Shown here: positions 53,604 through 55,188 of the stretch, piece after piece | Layout: each line of letters begins with the position of its first letter | Numbering within the stretch: the first letter of the stretch is position 1 | Assembly (NCBI GenBank): GCA_016788825.1 | Contig: JAEUSD010000006.1 | Coordinates: forward strand, 1 to 55,188 | Length of the DNA: 55,188 nucleotides | Direction: 5' to 3' | From: Candidatus Doudnabacteria bacterium | GTDB lineage: Bacteria; Patescibacteriota; Dojkabacteria; J137; JAEUSD01 | Made by a program: the position numbers and the translations under genes | The notes under the pieces: model-generated | What the model was told of the DNA's origin: nothing | What the model saw: the letters and a program-made list of their open reading frames with translations, nothing else | Database searches by the model: none

Positions 53604-53633
53604 TTCCTGGTAGCTTTGAAGGATGGCTGGGAT

Positions 53634-54386
53634 CTAGACTTCGGCTCCGTGCATTATTTCGAGATATGGCTTCGTATTGATAATAATCAATTCTTTCTCT
53701 TCCTGGGTCAACATCTCTCTAAGGAGTGCTAGCTGGTGGTCTGATTTTTGAGGCGGGCGATTTCCAATAGTATCACTAGCTCTTAAGTATTGGGTGACCC
53801 TTGCTATAATTTCCTGATCTGAAGTCCCATTAACGTTCTCCCAGTGCTTCAACTCTCCGTCCTCACGACTTCCGGCGAGTGTGTCAGTATTCAGATCATC
53901 TAACTCAACGTAAATGTGTAAGAGATACTTTTTGACGGTTTTCATTGAGCTATTTGAGTAGCTGTTTAGGAAAAGACTTCCAAAGCTTATTCTCAAACTC
54001 TTTATGTCAAGGTGTGTGAAGCTAATCCCATGTTCCTCTTCGATACACCTTATGAAGGTGAAAACGCATAGTGAGCGAAGAAACTCTTCTGGGGTAATGT
54101 CTACGATGGATGCTGCATTGAAATACTTAAGTACATTCTCGATGTCGGTTCGACTAATCTTTTCTGAGGGAAAAGCATGGATCGAGGCATTAGAAAGATT
54201 GGAATCCTTTGCTTGGTGAGTCTGTAAAAGAATCCCATCTTCAAGGTTGGTCAAAGATACAATGGCTATCTCAATTCCTTCTGGCCCTACAATAATATCC
54301 CCCTTCTCGTTGATGGAATATTTTTGGAGCAATGAAAGTAGTTCCGCAGCAATAGACTCTGGTTTCTGTAATTGACTATCGAGCAA
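53634..54386 (-). CDS. Unrecognised 250-residue protein
   Basis: I recognise no family. The protein is soluble, acidic, of mixed helix/strand pattern, with no signal peptide. The frame has no early ATG; the TTG at 54386 is the only reasonable start near the promoter (-10 TATAAT on the minus strand at 54410-54415). It lies between the cyclase (convergent) and htpX (upstream, same strand). Confidence 0.6.
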   Translation of the reverse strand: MLDSQLQKPESIAAELLSLLQKYSINEKGDIIVGPEGIEIAIVSLTNLEDGILLQTHQAKDSNLSNASIHAFPSEKISRTDIENVLKYFNAASIVDITPEEFLRSLCVFTFIRCIEEEHGISFTHLDIKSLRISFGSLFLNSYSNSSMKTVKKYLLHIYVELDDLNTDTLAGSREDGELKHWENVNGTSDQEIIARVTQYLRASDTIGNRPPQKSDHQLALLREMLTQEEKELIIINTKPYLEIMHGAEV

Positions 54387-54409
54387 AAAAGATGATTTAA
54401 CTGCTAAGG

Positions 54410-54415
54410 ATTATA
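54410..54415 (-). promoter_or_regulatory. -10 of the 250-aa gene
   Basis: TATAAT on the minus strand, with a likely start near 54403 and about 17 bases to the TTG start. No clear -35. Confidence 0.4.
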
Positions 54416-54435
54416 CCCCTGCAATTATATATAGT

Positions 54436-55188
54436 CTATATAGTGAGCAGTTTTGCTATGCGCTCTTCTGTGGGTGGGTGGGTAGAGAATAAGCTTGCTA
54501 ATTGGCGGCCTCCGAGGGGGTTTGCGATGTATAGAGAGCTGAGAGCAGGATTTATGTCCATAGGGTAGCGTTCAGCAACTGTCGAAATACTTACAAGTGC
54601 GTCTGCGAGAGGTTTTCCACTTCCCATGGTCTGGGCGGCCACGGCGTCGGCTGCGAACTCGCGGCTGCGCGAGATCGCGAATTGAATTAGCGTGGCCGCA
54701 ATAGGAGCTAGGATAACGAGCAGGATGGAGGCGATTGGGTTTGAATCCTCTTCGTCGCGTGGCGCCCACAAAGCAATATTCCCAATCGCCGAGATGGCCC
54801 CAGCTATTACTGCTGCAACGGTGGAGATTAGAACGTCACGGTTTTTAATATGTGCCAATTCATGCGCAATTACTCCGGCTACCTGCTCTTGGGGCAGGGA
54901 ATTAATTAATCCTTGAGTTAAACAAACCACTCCTGTCTTCGGGCTACGGCCGGTTGCGAAGGCATTTGGTTGCGGCTGAGGGCTTATAAATAAGCGAGGT
55001 GTGGGGATCCCCATTTCATGAGACAGCTCCTTCGTTATCTGCTCCAATGCCGGTGCAGAACCTTTGGTTAGCTCTGTAGCTCCGCTCATGGCCAAAGCGA
55101 TTTTGTCGCTAAACCAGAAGCTCACGAGATTCATGATTACGCCGAAGATCAAAAATACAATTAGCCCATTATTTCCGCCAAGCATATA
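54436..55188 (-). CDS. htpX: HtpX-like M48 membrane protease, 5'-partial
   Basis: HtpX cuts misfolded membrane proteins. At least 249 residues are in the window, with HELAHIKNRD carrying the HExxH zinc motif, SREFAADAVAAQ supplying the third ligand, LFSTHPPTEERI at the C-terminus, and membrane helices on either side. The first helix is incomplete: family members have 25-35 further N-terminal residues, so the true start lies beyond the window edge. The ATG at 55185 is probably internal. Confidence 0.93.
   Translation of the reverse strand, partial: YMLGGNNGLIVFLIFGVIMNLVSFWFSDKIALAMSGATELTKGSAPALEQITKELSHEMGIPTPRLFISPQPQPNAFATGRSPKTGVVCLTQGLINSLPQEQVAGVIAHELAHIKNRDVLISTVAAVIAGAISAIGNIALWAPRDEEDSNPIASILLVILAPIAATLIQFAISRSREFAADAVAAQTMGSGKPLADALVSISTVAERYPMDINPALSSLYIANPLGGRQLASLFSTHPPTEERIAKLLTI

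Noticed and set aside
1-55188. UGA recoded as glycine
   Set aside because: UGA ends secY, rpsE, infA and the giant gene at family-appropriate places.
1-55188. CRISPR array, insertion sequence, or prophage
   Set aside because: No regularly spaced repeats, transposase, integrase, or phage structural gene was found; the Thr/Pro codon repeats are protein-level repeats.

Overview
The window looks like a chromosomal segment of a Candidate Phyla Radiation (Patescibacteria) bacterium, probably of the Microgenomates/Katanobacteria/Dojkabacteria side; the phylum cannot be fixed by eye. The evidence is the compact S10-spc-alpha ribosomal operon without uL30 (rpmD), the family content (DUF4012, PrgI/TraC-N/VirB4, PEGA, Thr-Pro-rich giant surface protein), almost no Shine-Dalgarno motifs, and coding sequences that overlap or abut. 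UGA is used as a stop (secY, rpsE, infA), so this is not one of the code-25 lineages.

Layout. 1-8302: a giant, probably 5'-truncated, cell-surface protein. 8393-9589: tuf, closed by a strong terminator. 9722-25284: ribosomal block. rpsJ has its own promoter and is followed by a terminator with a competing antiterminator stem. Then come rplC-rplD-rplW-rplB-rpsS-rplV-rpsC-rplP-rpmC-rpsQ-rplN-rplX-rplE-rpsN-rpsH-rplF-rplR-rpsE-rplO-secY-map, and from a second promoter infA-rpmJ-rpsM-rpsK-rpsD-rpoA-rplQ-rplM-rpsI. 25340-34171: envelope genes: a PEGA lipoprotein-like gene, an SDR-DUF4012 fusion, greA, and a PrgI/TraC-N/VirB4 secretion-type cluster. 34168-36371 (minus strand): a surface protein, rsmE and a DsbA-like thioredoxin. 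36413-38923: a membrane protein resembling a dead YugP protease, the RNase P RNA gene rnpB (minus strand), and an unrecognised 486-aa protein. 38927-41319 (minus strand): gap and pgk. 41420-44391: envelope peptidase, orphan receiver, YhaM-like nuclease. 45034-49842: start of the division and cell-wall cluster (mraZ-rsmH-ftsL-like-pbp) followed by an M16 peptidase, with MraZ boxes over the promoter. 49871-50046: tRNA-Gly(UCC) preceded by an exact copy of its 5' third. 50045-55188: PPOX and DUF2177 genes, a dockerin-tagged SGNH hydrolase, a peroxiredoxin-like/adenylate cyclase pair, an orphan gene, and htpX running off the window.

How it works together. The ribosomal, EF-Tu, IF-1, RNA polymerase alpha and SecY genes make the core expression and export machinery. 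The envelope genes around them (giant protein, DUF4012, PrgI/VirB4, M23, SGNH-dockerin, HtpX, DsbA-like) fit an episymbiotic cell that invests heavily in its surface. At least seven promoters place the -10 hexamer only 5-8 nt before the start codon, and ribosomal genes lack SD motifs, so SD-independent and leaderless initiation look normal here. The most unusual observations are the tRNA-Gly 5' duplication with its three-way-junction RNA, the rpsJ-rplC attenuator, the L36 insertion, the EF-Tu NRFD/switch I changes, and the SDR-DUF4012 fusion. No CRISPR array, insertion sequence, or replication origin was seen.
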